Positions 1-11,087 of a stretch of DNA of 64,000 nt are shown here, in pieces. Below the pieces are notes generated by a model. The model saw only the letters and a program-made list of their open reading frames with translations, ran no database searches and was not told the DNA's origin. The stretch comes from Pseudomonas arcuscaelestis (GTDB lineage Bacteria > Pseudomonadota > Gammaproteobacteria > Pseudomonadales > Pseudomonadaceae). A program made the translations under genes and the position numbers. The DNA lies in NCBI RefSeq assembly GCF_016881005.1, contig NZ_JACOPV010000006.1, forward strand, positions 248,001 through 312,000. The letters are read 5' to 3'. Every line of letters begins with the position of its first letter. The first letter of the stretch is position 1.

Positions 1-620
1 TTGGGCTTTTTAAAGACGGCTCGAATGCCACTGAGCGGATTCGCGTGAATCAATCCCGAGTTGACGCCGTAGGTCATGATTTCATTGAGGCGTTGGGTCA
101 GACGTTTAACGGTTTCGAGGCTGCCCTTCGTCTCGAGGGGGCGAAGCAAATTTATGACTTTAGGGGCAGTGATAGCAGAGATTGGGGTGGTGGCCAGATC
201 AGGAAAAACATGAAGCGTGAGCGAGCGCCAAATATCTTCAGCGTACGCTGGGGTGACAGAATCCTTTTTGAGCTCGAACCACGCTGTCGAGATATTTTCG
301 AAAGTATGTTCCGTGGCTGCTTTTTTCGCATGTCGCTCCGCGTCGCGTTTCTCTTTGGGGTCCAGCCCCTGTGCAACGAGCTCTCTTGCTTCAACGGTTC
401 TCTTGCGGGCTTGCGCCAAGCTAACCTCTGGAAAGGTGCCCAGCCCCATGTTGACCCGTTTTTTTGTCACGGGTTGGATGTAGTTGAAATTCCATAGTTT
501 TGAGCCATTGATTCTCACTCGCATCTGTAGGCCGTTGCCATCCGTGAGTATATAGTCCTTTTCCTTAGCTTTTGCGGCTTTCACTTTTACGTCTGAAAGG
601 CGCGTGGCTTGGGCCCCCAT
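1..620 (-). CDS. P4-type tyrosine recombinase (integrase), 5' part only
   Basis: Translating the minus strand from ATG at 618-620 gives an uninterrupted frame of 206 codons that runs off the left edge. It begins MGAQATRLSDVKVKAAKAKE and continues with a DUF4102-like arm-binding domain (DGNGLQMRVRINGSKLWNF, then GLGTFPEVSLAQARKR, residues about 1-95). A core-binding (SAM-like) region follows at about 110-206. The catalytic domain (R-H-R-Y) lies outside the window and cannot be judged. Enzymes of this family integrate islands at tRNA or tmRNA 3' ends, and this gene starts about 185 bp from the ssrA 3' end and points away from it, the usual geometry. No good Shine-Dalgarno is present: a TGGAATACA repeat occupies that position. 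Family assignment is firm; which island it serves is unknown. Confidence 0.88.
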   Translation of the reverse strand, partial: MGAQATRLSDVKVKAAKAKEKDYILTDGNGLQMRVRINGSKLWNFNYIQPVTKKRVNMGLGTFPEVSLAQARKRTVEARELVAQGLDPKEKRDAERHAKKAATEHTFENISTAWFELKKDSVTPAYAEDIWRSLTLHVFPDLATTPISAITAPKVINLLRPLETKGSLETVKRLTQRLNEIMTYGVNSGLIHANPLSGIRAVFKKP

Positions 621-622
621 GG

Positions 623-691
623 TGTATTCCAGTGCTGTTTATGTATTCCAAAAAATAGCAGGTGAGAGCCTGGAATACCACTTGGAATACA
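623..691. repeat. Four copies of a 9-bp TGTATTCCA repeat before the integrase start
   Basis: TGTATTCCA occurs at 623-631 and 642-650, and its inverse TGGAATAC(C/A) at 671-679 and 683-691, so two direct copies face two inverted copies. The copy at 623-631 ends two bases before the integrase start codon and overlaps its expected ribosome binding site. Arm-type integrase sites or the operator of an excisionase/AlpA-like regulator are the usual explanations for such repeats; the assignment is inference. Confidence 0.6.
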
Positions 692-766
692 CGAAATCGT
701 AGATGGTCTCGGACGTTGATGGATGCTCTAGGACCCTAAGCCCTTGTGTTTACTGGATTTCAGGCA

Positions 767-793
767 CAAAAAAAGACGCCCGTGGACGTCTTT
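767..793 (-). terminator. Rho-independent terminator of ssrA
   Basis: On the minus strand, 12 bases after the tmRNA CCA end, an AAAGACGTC / GGCGTCTTT stem (hairpin 772-793, one G·U pair) is followed by a run of T (complement of the A tract at 767-771). Confidence 0.8.
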
Positions 794-804
794 AGATGTT
801 GAAG

Positions 805-865
805 TGGTGGAGCCGGGGGGATTTGAACCCCCGTCCGCCAGTGCTCCGCTTTCGGTACTACATGC
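805..865. other. Probable attachment site at the ssrA 3' end
   Basis: The T-arm and acceptor end of ssrA, including GTTCAAATCCC and the encoded CCA, are intact here and adjoin an integrase gene pointing away. This is the classic target region of P4-type integrases, so one att core should lie within these bases. The second direct-repeat copy would be beyond the left edge, so the exact core cannot be defined. Confidence 0.5.
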
Positions 866-1196
866 TTAGCCGTGTCTATTGAGTTAATCCGCAGCCGCCC
901 GACGGGCAGGGTGCTTTGGACGAGTTGTGTAAGTTTTAGCCGATTCGTCCACAACGTACTGCACGGCGATCCTGTTCTGTATGACAATCACTTCGGGTTT
1001 ACAGGCATCCCCTAGTGATTGCTGGAGCCGAAGCTACCAGGAGAGCGGGCTCAGCTGCTTACGCAGCGAGAGCGTAACCCTCGTAGTTTTCGTCATTGGC
1101 AACTATAGAAAGTTGCAACAGTGGATTTACGAGTTCTGTTACCAACTCGGCATGCACCTAGAGTTTCACTACCGGCGTCGAATCCTAATCGGCCCC
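805..1196 (-). ncRNA. ssrA: Transfer-messenger RNA (tmRNA)
   Basis: The minus strand carries GGGGCCGATTAGGATTCGAC at the 5' end (1196) and GGTTCAAATCCCCCCGGCTC plus CCA at the 3' end (805). These form the tRNA-Ala-like domain typical of tmRNA. An internal reading frame at complement(1059..1100) encodes the degradation tag ANDENYEGYALAA and ends in TAA. tmRNA with SmpB releases stalled ribosomes and tags the unfinished protein for proteolysis; smpB lies at 8643-9125 in this window. The length, 392 nt, suits a gammaproteobacterial tmRNA. A TATACT box (complement of 1241-1246) lies about 45 bases upstream and may be the promoter -10, which would imply a 5' leader removed by RNase P. Confidence 0.97.
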
Positions 1197-1298
1197 ATGT
1201 GTTGCGCTCTAGCTGTAGCGTTTTTCAACGCTTGTGGGCGAGTATACGCCATCGGTCAGGCGACGTCGACTGCTGCTCTGGCGTCGCATGGCTCAAGG

Positions 1299-1586
1299 TT
1301 ACTGGCTGCTGCCGCCGTTGCTGCTTTTGTCAGCTTTTTCCAGGGTGTCCAGGGCTTTGGTGGTGATGGCAATACAGTCTTTGGTGTTGCCCGCTGCCTG
1401 TGCAGCCTTGGCTTCCTTGACTTGATCCTTGATTTCATCACCACTGCTTTCGGCCATGGCGCCGGTGGTAGCGGTGGCATCGTCGATTTTCTGCAGGTTC
1501 AGTGCACACAGGTCTTCAGCCGCAAACACAGGTGAGGCAAGCAGTGCGGCGGTAAGGAACAGTCCGGAAATCGCAGTACGCTTCAT
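1299..1586 (-). CDS. Small exported protein of unknown function
   Basis: A 95-residue protein preceded by a good ribosome binding site (AAGGAG, six bases before ATG). Residues 1-22 are a typical Sec signal peptide (MKRTAIS, then a hydrophobic core, then SPVFA before AED). The mature part is short, acidic and Ala-rich, probably mostly helical, with two cysteines (C27 and one in the NTKDCIAI segment) that could form a disulfide in the periplasm. It ends in a Gly/Ser/Asn-rich tail. I do not recognise the family and assign no function. It stands alone between ssrA and the dld operon end, so the context gives no hint. Codon use looks native. Confidence 0.75.
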   Translation of the reverse strand: MKRTAISGLFLTAALLASPVFAAEDLCALNLQKIDDATATTGAMAESSGDEIKDQVKEAKAAQAAGNTKDCIAITTKALDTLEKADKSSNGGSSQ

Positions 1587-1695
1587 GTGAATCTCCTTGG
1601 CGGGAAGGGTCTCGGGAGGAGGCCTTATTCGATGGACTCCGCCGCTTGCCAGGGGTTCAGGTGAATGTGGTCATCGGTCGATATTGCCTGGAGGG

Positions 1696-1734
1696 CGCAG
1701 TTCAGGCTGCACTGGATGTGCCGCCTGAACTGCG
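1696..1734 (-). terminator. Hairpin downstream of dld, probable 3' end of the lld operon
   Basis: A perfect 12-bp inverted repeat (CGCAGTTCAGGC / GCCTGAACTGCG, 15-base loop) lies 18 bases after the dld stop. It has no clear T run, so it may be a 3' stabiliser or a weak terminator. Confidence 0.5.
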
Positions 1735-1751
1735 TTGCTGCGGGGTAGGCG

Positions 1752-4562
<2,811 letters not shown>

Positions 4563-4645
4563 GCAAACTCCTCGCGAGGCCACGGCGTCTGGTGCGCCGT
4601 ATACCTCGGTCAATCAGGCGGTGATTGGTGCGGGCGTGAGTGGAA

Positions 4646-5791
4646 TCACGCGCCCAGTTCGCGTACCAACGAGTCACGGGTGATCTCGCTGATGGTTTTG
4701 GCGCCGGTCAGCACCATGGCCACGCGCATTTCTTTCTCGAACAGATCCAGCAGGTTCTTCACGCCGGCTTCACCCGCGGTGGCCAGGGCGTAAAGGAATG
4801 CTCGGCCGATCAATACGGTGTCTGCGCCCAGGGCAATCATGCGCACCACATCGAGGCCGCTGCGAATGCCAGAGTCGGCAAGAATCTTCAGATCGCCTTT
4901 CACCGCGTCGGCGATTGCCGGCAGGGCGCGCGCGCTGGACAGTACGCCGTCGAGCTGGCGACCGCCGTGGTTGGAGACGACGATACCGTCGGCACCGAAT
5001 TTCACCGCATCCTTGGCATCTTGCGGGTCAAGAATGCCCTTGATTACCATTGGGCCATCCCAGAACTCGCGGATCCACTCCAGGTCTTTCCAGGAAATCG
5101 ACGGGTCAAAATTGTTGCCCAGCCAACCGATATAGTCGGCAAGGCCCGTCGGGCTGCCACGGTAGGTGGAGATGTTGCCCAGGTCGTGCGGCTTGCCCAG
5201 CAGGCCGACGTCGATGGCCCATTGCGGATGGGTCATGGCCTGCCAGACGCGACGCAGTGGTGCGTTCGGGCCGCTCATGCCGGAGTGTGCGTCGCGGTAG
5301 CGGGCGCCAGGCACCGGCATGTCTACGGTGAATACCAGGGTGGTGACACCGGCAGCCTTGGCACGCTCCAGGGCGTTGCGCATGAAGCCGCGGTCTTTGA
5401 GGACGTACAGCTGGAACCACATCGGGCGGTCGATGGCCGGGGCAACTTCTTCGATCGGGCAGACCGACACGGTCGACATGGTAAACGGGATGCCTTTGGC
5501 CGCCGCTGCGCGAGCTGCCTGCACCTCGCCGCGGCGGGCGTACATGCCGGTCAAGCCGACCGGTGCCAGTGCCACCGGCATGCTCAATTTCTCGTTGAAC
5601 AGATGCGTCTCAAGGCTCAGCTCGGACATGTTTTTCAGCACGCGCTGACGCAATGCAATGCTGGCCAGGTCTTCAACGTTGTGGCGCAGCGTGTATTCGG
5701 CGTAGGCGCCGCCGTCTGCGTAGTGGAAGAGGAACGGCGGCAGCTTGCGTTGGGCGGCTGCACGGTAGTCGGTAGAGGCAGAAATGATCAT
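4646..5791 (-). CDS. lldD: L-lactate dehydrogenase, FMN-dependent, membrane-associated
   Basis: A 381-residue protein of full family length. It is a TIM-barrel alpha-hydroxyacid oxidase: N-terminal [34 protein letters not shown] (flavin site), and the active-site segment [12 protein letters not shown] near residue 275 with the catalytic histidine and substrate-binding arginine. A phosphate-binding region follows ([18 protein letters not shown]). It oxidises L-lactate to pyruvate and passes electrons to quinone. It is the middle gene of the lactate operon, 68 bases after lldP and 83 before dld, so all three are probably co-transcribed from the promoter before lldP under LldR. Confidence 0.96.
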   Translation of the reverse strand: MIISASTDYRAAAQRKLPPFLFHYADGGAYAEYTLRHNVEDLASIALRQRVLKNMSELSLETHLFNEKLSMPVALAPVGLTGMYARRGEVQAARAAAAKGIPFTMSTVSVCPIEEVAPAIDRPMWFQLYVLKDRGFMRNALERAKAAGVTTLVFTVDMPVPGARYRDAHSGMSGPNAPLRRVWQAMTHPQWAIDVGLLGKPHDLGNISTYRGSPTGLADYIGWLGNNFDPSISWKDLEWIREFWDGPMVIKGILDPQDAKDAVKFGADGIVVSNHGGRQLDGVLSSARALPAIADAVKGDLKILADSGIRSGLDVVRMIALGADTVLIGRAFLYALATAGEAGVKNLLDLFEKEMRVAMVLTGAKTISEITRDSLVRELGA

Positions 5792-5859
5792 GTGGTCTCG
5801 CTGCGTCGATTGAAGGAGCGGATGCCGGGCGCATTTCAGTGCGCCCGACCTCTGTCACT

Positions 5860-7527
5860 TTAGTGAACCAGCATGCCGGTCAGCCAATAGGCCTGGATCA
5901 AGGTAATCAGGCCGACGATGGTGGCGAAGAACAGGCTGTGCTTGAGCGTGAAGCGGAACAGGTCCGATTCTTTGCCGACCAGGCCGGTGGCTGCGCAGGC
6001 GACGGCGATCGATTGAGGCGAGATCATTTTGCCCGTTACGCCGCCGCTGGTGTTAGCCGCGACCAGCAAGGTGTCGTTGACGCCGATCTGGTGCGCAGTC
6101 GTTGCCTGCAAGGAGCTGAACAGTGCGTTCGACGAGGTGTCGGAACCGGTCAGGAATACGCCCAGCCAGCCAAGGAACGGCGAGAAGAACGGGAACGCTG
6201 CGCCAGTACCAGCCAGTACCAGGGCCATTGTCGACGACATGCCCGAGTAGTTGGTGACAAAAGCGAAGGCCAGCACCATGCCGATCGACAGAATCGGCCA
6301 GCGCAGCTCAAAGAGGGTTTCTTTAAAAGTGGTCAGACCAGTTTTGAAGTTGATCTTCAACACCAGCATGGAGATCAGCGCCGAGAAGAAAATCGCGGTG
6401 CCGGTGGCAGAAATCGGGTCAAGCTTGAATACCGCAGGGATCGCCGTAGGGGTGGCGACGATTGGCGCGGTCTTGATCACCAATTGGTCAAGGTGCGGAA
6501 TCGCGAAGTTGAACACCCAGCTGTACATCGAGCCGCCAGCCGCGAAGGCCGCCTTGAACGGTTTCAGGGTCCAGATGGTGACCAATACGGTGAGAATCAG
6601 GAACGGTGACCAGGCTTTGAAAATCTCGCCGAAGCTGTAAGGCGACGGTTGGCTGCCACCGCCATTGACCACCGCAGCGCCAACGCTGCCGGTAGCGCTG
6701 GTGAACGAGCGCTTAGGCTGCCAGACCTTGAGGAACAGGGTCAGGGAAATCAGACTGGCCAGGGCCGAGGTGATGTCCGGCAGTTCCGGGCCAATGAAGT
6801 TCGAGGTGAAGTACTGGGTAACGGCAAAGCTCAGCCCGGCTACCAGAGCGGCAGGCCAGGTTTCTTTCACCCCGCGCAGGCCGTCCATCATGAATACCAG
6901 CCAGAACGGTACGAACAGCGAAAGCAGCGGCAGTTGGCGGCCGGTCATCGCACCGATCTTGAACGCGTCGATACCCGTTACCTGGCCGGCAACGATGATC
7001 GGAATGCCCAAGGCGCCGAACGCCACTGGCGCGGTGTTGGCAATCAGGCACAGGCCTGCGGCGTATAGCGGGTTGAAACCCAGGCCTACCAGCAGGGCAG
7101 CGGTAATGGCTACAGGGGCACCGAACCCAGCTGCACCTTCAAGGAAGGCACCGAAGCAGAAGCCGATCAGCAGCACCTGCAGGCGTTGGTCGTCGGTGAT
7201 CGACAGTACCGAGCTGCGGATGACTTCGAACTGACCGCTCTTGACCGTCAGTTTGTAGAGGAACACCGCGGCAACGATGATCCAGGCAATCGGCCACAGG
7301 CCATAGGCAAAACCGTATCCGGCGGCGGCAAGCGCCATGTCGGCGGGCATCTGGAAGGCGAAGATCGCTACCAGGATCGACAGGCCCAGCGTGATGCTGC
7401 CAGCCACGTGACCCTTGAGGCGGAACACTGCCAAGGCAAGGAAGAAGAATACGATCGGGATGACTGCCGCGAGTGCGGACAGGCCAAGACTACCAAGCGG
7501 ACTGTAGAGCTGTTGCCAGGTTTGCAT
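5860..7527 (-). CDS. lldP: L-lactate permease (LctP family)
   Basis: A 555-residue polytopic inner-membrane protein with about a dozen or more hydrophobic segments from residue 15 to the C-terminus, and the LctP-type segments [21 protein letters not shown] and [19 protein letters not shown]. It imports lactate (and probably glycolate) with protons. It is the first gene of lldP-lldD-dld. The sequence before its ATG is notable: an exact AACAACAA motif lies directly upstream of a GGGG Shine-Dalgarno, and GGGG can pair with CCCC just before the start. Transcription is probably repressed by LldR at the palindrome 7572-7588, and translation by Hfq/Crc (inference). Confidence 0.95.
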   Translation of the reverse strand: MQTWQQLYSPLGSLGLSALAAVIPIVFFFLALAVFRLKGHVAGSITLGLSILVAIFAFQMPADMALAAAGYGFAYGLWPIAWIIVAAVFLYKLTVKSGQFEVIRSSVLSITDDQRLQVLLIGFCFGAFLEGAAGFGAPVAITAALLVGLGFNPLYAAGLCLIANTAPVAFGALGIPIIVAGQVTGIDAFKIGAMTGRQLPLLSLFVPFWLVFMMDGLRGVKETWPAALVAGLSFAVTQYFTSNFIGPELPDITSALASLISLTLFLKVWQPKRSFTSATGSVGAAVVNGGGSQPSPYSFGEIFKAWSPFLILTVLVTIWTLKPFKAAFAAGGSMYSWVFNFAIPHLDQLVIKTAPIVATPTAIPAVFKLDPISATGTAIFFSALISMLVLKINFKTGLTTFKETLFELRWPILSIGMVLAFAFVTNYSGMSSTMALVLAGTGAAFPFFSPFLGWLGVFLTGSDTSSNALFSSLQATTAHQIGVNDTLLVAANTSGGVTGKMISPQSIAVACAATGLVGKESDLFRFTLKHSLFFATIVGLITLIQAYWLTGMLVH

Positions 7528-7543
7528 ATGGGGTGGCCCCTAA

Positions 7544-7551
7544 TTGTTGTT
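7544..7551 (-). promoter_or_regulatory. Candidate Hfq/Crc (catabolite activity) site in the lldP leader
   Basis: The minus strand reads AACAACAA, an exact AAYAAYAA match, two bases upstream of the AGGGG ribosome binding site of lldP (complement of 7537-7541). In Pseudomonas, Hfq with Crc binds such motifs near translation starts of catabolic genes and blocks translation. Position and match are seen; function is inferred. Confidence 0.6.
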
Positions 7552-7571
7552 GGTCAGCATTGATATTGGAT

Positions 7572-7588
7572 AATTGGTAAGACCAATT
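7572..7588. promoter_or_regulatory. LldR operator, 17-bp palindrome
   Basis: AATTGGTAAGACCAATT is a perfect 7-3-7 inverted repeat 45 bp upstream of lldP and about 190 bp upstream of the divergent lldR. It fits the GntR/FadR-family pattern TNGTNNNACNA and closely resembles the lactate/pyruvate regulator sites of E. coli LldR and PdhR. Confidence 0.8.
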
Positions 7589-7781
7589 TACAATGTCGAG
7601 GCGCTAGGTTAAAAGCCTCTCTGTGGGTGTGTCAATTTGTCCCAAGAAATCTTTTGTAAGCCTGAAGGGTGGATAGCGGGTCTGAGCGGCACGGAAAGTT
7701 GCCATCTGATGGGTGTCGGCAAGGTGCGGATAGGCCAGAATAGACAGCCCCGAACGCACTCGGGATTGTGGAGAGCATGTG

Positions 7782-8549
7782 ATGGTTTTTGATCAAGTCC
7801 GCCAACGCCGTTTGTCCGACGATATTGTCGACCGGCTTGAGGGGATGATTCTTGAGGGCACGCTGACGGCCGGGCAGCGCCTGCCAGCTGAACGGGCATT
7901 GGCCGAGCAGTTCGGCGTGTCGCGGCCTTCGCTGCGTGAGGCCATCCAGAAACTGGTGGCCAAGGGACTGCTGGTCAGTCGTCAGGGTGGTGGCAACTAC
8001 GTGTCTGATTCCCTGGGTGCCACGTTCAGCGATCCGTTACTGCAACTGCTGGAAAGCAACCCTGAAGCGCAGCGCGATTTGCTGGAGTTTCGGCATACCT
8101 TGGAGGCATCGTGCGCGTATTACGCGGCGATGCGTGCGACCGAGCCCGATCGTCAGCGGCTCAAGGCAGCGTTTGATGCCCTGCAGGATTGCTACACCCG
8201 CCAGGATGAAGTCAGTCGGGCCGAGGAGGGGGCGGCCGATGCTCGCTTCCATCTAGCGATTGCCGAGGCCAGCCACAATGCCGTGTTGCTCCACACCATT
8301 CGTGGTCTTTTCGATTTGCTCAAGCGTAACGTGGTGACCAACATCGGCGGCATGTACAAACAGCGCGAGGAAACGCGCGACATGTTGATCAATCAGCACC
8401 GCGATCTTTACCTGGCAATCGTCGAAGGGCGTGCCAATGATGCGCGAGAAGTCTCCAGCCAGCACATTTTGTATGTGCAGGAGGTGCTCGACGAGGTGCG
8501 CCAGGAAGTGCAGCGAACGGCGCGTGCGGAGCGGCGTAGCGGACGTTGA
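7782..8549 (+). CDS. lldR: Lactate-responsive GntR-family regulator LldR
   Basis: A 255-residue regulator of the FadR subfamily. The N-terminal winged helix (residues about 8-75) carries the family signature GQRLPAERALAEQFGVSRPSLREAIQKL. The all-helical FCD effector domain (about 95-235) has the segments FRHTLEASCAYYAAMRAT, RFHLAIAEASHN and HRDLYLAIVEGRA, which include metal- and ligand-binding His/Asp residues. ATG at 7782 is preferred because GGAG lies eight bases upstream; a GTG one codon earlier (7779) is possible. Divergent from lldP-lldD-dld with a matching operator between, so it most likely represses the operon until lactate binds. Confidence 0.92.
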   Translation: MVFDQVRQRRLSDDIVDRLEGMILEGTLTAGQRLPAERALAEQFGVSRPSLREAIQKLVAKGLLVSRQGGGNYVSDSLGATFSDPLLQLLESNPEAQRDLLEFRHTLEASCAYYAAMRATEPDRQRLKAAFDALQDCYTRQDEVSRAEEGAADARFHLAIAEASHNAVLLHTIRGLFDLLKRNVVTNIGGMYKQREETRDMLINQHRDLYLAIVEGRANDAREVSSQHILYVQEVLDEVRQEVQRTARAERRSGR

Positions 8550-8554
8550 AGCAA

Positions 8555-8620
8555 TCGCGGGGCAAGCCTGCTCCTACCAGAATCATACAACCCCGGTGAG
8601 AGCGGGCTAGCCCCGCGATG
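8555..8620. repeat. Paired inverted REP elements
   Basis: TCGCGGGGCAAGCCTGCTCC at 8555-8574 and its inverse AGCGGGCTAGCCCCGCGA at about 8601-8618 form two head-to-head copies of the P. putida-type REP sequence between lldR and smpB, which converge here. The pair may also act as a bidirectional transcript end. Confidence 0.75.
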
Positions 8621-8642
8621 AGAAGGCCGGTTCAGACTGAAA

Positions 8643-9125
8643 TCAGTCTTCCTTGCCTTTGTTGCGTACCGCGCGTTGCAGTTCGCGGTTGGAATCGCGC
8701 TCGCGCTGGGTGTCGCGCTTGTCGTATTCCTTCTTGCCCTTGCCCAGTGCGATCTCGCACTTGATCAGGTGCTTGCTCCAGTAGATCGACAAGGCCACGC
8801 AGGTGTAGCCCTTTTGCTGCACGGCAGCATACAGGCGTTCCAGCTCGCGTCGATTGAGCAGCAGTTTTCGGGTGCGTGTAGGGTCGGCGATGACGTGCGT
8901 ACTGGCAGCCGTCAGTGGCGTGATATGGCTGCCCATCAGCCAGGCCTCGCCATCTTTGAGCACCACATAGCTGTCAATCAGATGCGCCTTGCCGGCACGC
9001 AGACTTTTTACTTCCCAACCGGACAGGACCAATCCGGCCTCGAACTTGTGTTCGATGAAGTAATCGTGTCGCGCCTTTTTATTCTGCGCGATGGTCCCTG
9101 TCGGATGTTTCTTTTGTTTAGCCAT
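8643..9125 (-). CDS. smpB: SsrA-binding protein SmpB
   Basis: A 160-residue protein of normal SmpB length: [20 protein letters not shown] start, [19 protein letters not shown], an OB-fold core, and a basic C-terminal tail [18 protein letters not shown] that enters the empty mRNA channel. It binds the tRNA-like domain of tmRNA (encoded at 805-1196) and delivers it to stalled ribosomes. The ATG at 9125 matches the conserved N-terminus, but no ribosome binding site precedes it. A perfect TATAAT lies only nine bases upstream, so the transcript may have almost no leader. Divergent from the sodium-dependent transporter. Confidence 0.97.
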   Translation of the reverse strand: MAKQKKHPTGTIAQNKKARHDYFIEHKFEAGLVLSGWEVKSLRAGKAHLIDSYVVLKDGEAWLMGSHITPLTAASTHVIADPTRTRKLLLNRRELERLYAAVQQKGYTCVALSIYWSKHLIKCEIALGKGKKEYDKRDTQRERDSNRELQRAVRNKGKED

Positions 9126-9134
9126 AGGGGCGGC

Positions 9135-9140
9135 ATTATA
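9135..9140 (-). promoter_or_regulatory. Perfect -10 box (TATAAT) abutting smpB
   Basis: The minus strand reads TATAAT, then GCCGCCCCT, then the smpB ATG. A start of transcription 6-8 bases after the box would fall within three bases of the ATG. The -35 region is weak (TAGCCG at 17-bp spacing). Confidence 0.5.
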
Positions 9141-9241
9141 GGCAGTCGTGACGCTGTCGGCTACGGGGTAGCAGTGCGCTTGAGCCTGCGAGTTGAATCC
9201 CGGACAATGCGCGCTCTTTTTTTCCACAGTTGAGCGTGTTG

Positions 9242-10645
9242 ATGTCGACGGACAAGGTTTCTGTCCATGGTGGCTGGGCCAGTCGCTGGGTATTTGTACT
9301 GGCGGCAACCGGCGCCGCGGTAGGTCTGGGGAGTATCTGGAAGTTCCCCTACATGGTCGGCGTCTATGGTGGCGGTGCTTTTGTTCTGGTATTCCTCGCC
9401 TGTATTGCCCTGATCGGCATACCTGTGATGCTGGCCGAGACCCTGATTGGTCGTCGCACCCGGCAAAGTCCAGCCAACGCCCTGCGCGATCTGGCGCTGG
9501 AGGCCGGGCATTCGCCGCGCTGGTCGTGGTGGGCATTTGCCGGAATGGTAACGGCGCTGCTGATCTTGTCTTTCTACAGTGTGGTGGGCGGTTGGTCGTT
9601 CGACTACATCATCAGCATGGGCAAGGGCGACTTTCAGGGCGTTACGGCTGATCAAGTCGGCGGCTACTTCAAAGACGTAATCAGCGACCCTTGGCGGCTG
9701 GTGCTCTGGCACACCCTGTTCATGCTGCTTTCGGCCCTGGTCATTGCCCGTGGCGTGGTGGCGGGGCTGGAGAAAAGCCTGCGAATCATGATGCCGCTGT
9801 TGTTCCTGCTGCTGGTGATCCTGTTGGGCTATAGCCTGACCACCGGGCACTTTATGCAGGGCCTGCATTTCATGTTCGACTTCGATACCTCGCGTCTGCT
9901 CGATGGCTTGCTGCCTGCCATGGGGCATGCCTTCTTCTCGCTGAGTGTCGGTGTCGGTTCGCTGTTGATCTATGGGGCCTACATGCCCAAGGATGCGTCT
10001 ATCGGTGGCACCATCGTCGCGGTAGCACTGCTGGATACTTTCGTTTCGTTGCTTGCCGGTCTGGCCTTGTTTCCTATCGTGTTCGCGGCCGGGCTCAACC
10101 CCAGTGAAGGGCCTGGCTTGATGTTTGTTGCCTTGCCATTTGCCTTCGGAAATGTGGCCTTTGGCCAATTGATGGGCGTCGTATTCTTTGTTTTAGTAGC
10201 AGTGGCAGCCTGGAGTTCGGCGATTTCTCTGCTCGAACCCATGGTGGCTTACCTGGTGGAACGTACCGGAGTTCGGCGCGGCTGGATCACCACTTGGCTG
10301 GCATTCAGTTGCTGGCTGGTTGGCCTGGGGACAGTGTTTTCGTTCAATATCTGGCAGCAGGCACGCTTTTTCGTGAACGACGACAGCGGTTTTCAGCTCT
10401 ACCAATGGGGTGTAAGTGGTGGGCTGGACTTCTTCGGCGTTATCGACTTTTTCACCTCGCGGATCATGTTGCCGCTGGGTGGTTTGTGCTTTGTGGTATT
10501 CGCAGGTTGGATCATGGGGCGAGACGCGGTGCGCGATGAGTTGGCGATGCGCAGCCCGCTGCTGTTTGCTCTGACCTTCTTCTTGATGCGCTATGTGGCG
10601 CCCCTCGGCATTCTGATTGTATTTGCCGCTCAGCTTTGGAAATGA
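9242..10645 (+). CDS. Sodium-dependent transporter of the SNF (neurotransmitter:sodium symporter) family
   Basis: A 467-residue inner-membrane protein with about 11-12 hydrophobic segments. TM1 carries the family hallmark [20 protein letters not shown], the unwound helix that binds Na+ and substrate. A conserved [13 protein letters not shown] segment (TM8-like) follows later. Members of this family co-transport amino acids or similar solutes with sodium, but the substrate cannot be told from sequence. ATG 9242 is chosen; TTG at 9230 would add four residues, and neither has a strong ribosome binding site. It ends eight bases before ratA and may be co-transcribed with it. Confidence 0.9.
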   Translation: MSTDKVSVHGGWASRWVFVLAATGAAVGLGSIWKFPYMVGVYGGGAFVLVFLACIALIGIPVMLAETLIGRRTRQSPANALRDLALEAGHSPRWSWWAFAGMVTALLILSFYSVVGGWSFDYIISMGKGDFQGVTADQVGGYFKDVISDPWRLVLWHTLFMLLSALVIARGVVAGLEKSLRIMMPLLFLLLVILLGYSLTTGHFMQGLHFMFDFDTSRLLDGLLPAMGHAFFSLSVGVGSLLIYGAYMPKDASIGGTIVAVALLDTFVSLLAGLALFPIVFAAGLNPSEGPGLMFVALPFAFGNVAFGQLMGVVFFVLVAVAAWSSAISLLEPMVAYLVERTGVRRGWITTWLAFSCWLVGLGTVFSFNIWQQARFFVNDDSGFQLYQWGVSGGLDFFGVIDFFTSRIMLPLGGLCFVVFAGWIMGRDAVRDELAMRSPLLFALTFFLMRYVAPLGILIVFAAQLWK

Positions 10646-10652
10646 TGCTCGG

Positions 10653-11087
10653 ATGACTACCCATATTCAACGCTCGGCCTTACTGCCCTATCCCGCCCAG
10701 GCGCTGTACGACCTGGTCAATGATGTTGCGCGGTATCCGGAGTTTCTGCCGTGGTGTTCCTCCACCACCGTGCTGGAAGAGAGCGACACGCTGATGCGTG
10801 CCAGTCTGGAAGCGGCCAAGGGTGGCATGAGCCAGAAGTTCGTCACCCGCAATGTGCTGGTGCCGGGGCAATCGATTGAGATGAACCTGGAAGAGGGGCC
10901 GTTCAATCAGTTGCACGGCTTGTGGGTCTTCAAGCCACTGGGTGAAAAGGCCTGCAAAATCAGCCTGGATCTGTCTTTCGATTACGCCGGGCCATTGGTG
11001 CGGGCAACGTTGGGTCCGATCTTCAATCAGGCAGCCAACACCTTGGTGGATGCATTCTGTCAGCGAGCCAAGCAACTTGCAGGTTGA
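10653..11087 (+). CDS. ratA: RatA / COQ10-family START-domain protein
   Basis: A 144-residue single-domain polyketide cyclase/START fold protein: LPYPAQALYDLVNDVARYPEFLPWC at the N-terminus and PLVRATLGPIFNQAANTLVDAFCQRA at the C-terminus, both typical of the RatA/YfjG/COQ10 group. In E. coli RatA was described as a toxin that blocks 70S ribosome association; relatives bind ubiquinone, so the cellular role is open. It overlaps the following rnfH by 38 bases, the usual ratA-rnfH pairing, which implies translational coupling. Confidence 0.9.
   Translation: MTTHIQRSALLPYPAQALYDLVNDVARYPEFLPWCSSTTVLEESDTLMRASLEAAKGGMSQKFVTRNVLVPGQSIEMNLEEGPFNQLHGLWVFKPLGEKACKISLDLSFDYAGPLVRATLGPIFNQAANTLVDAFCQRAKQLAG

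Noticed and set aside
45..497. Plus-strand frame of 150 codons at the left edge
   Set aside because: It is the reverse strand of the integrase, whose minus-strand frame carries clear DUF4102-type motifs.
8555..8620. Paired GC-rich repeats considered as a CRISPR remnant
   Set aside because: Only two inverted copies with the known REP sequence, no regular spacers and no cas genes.
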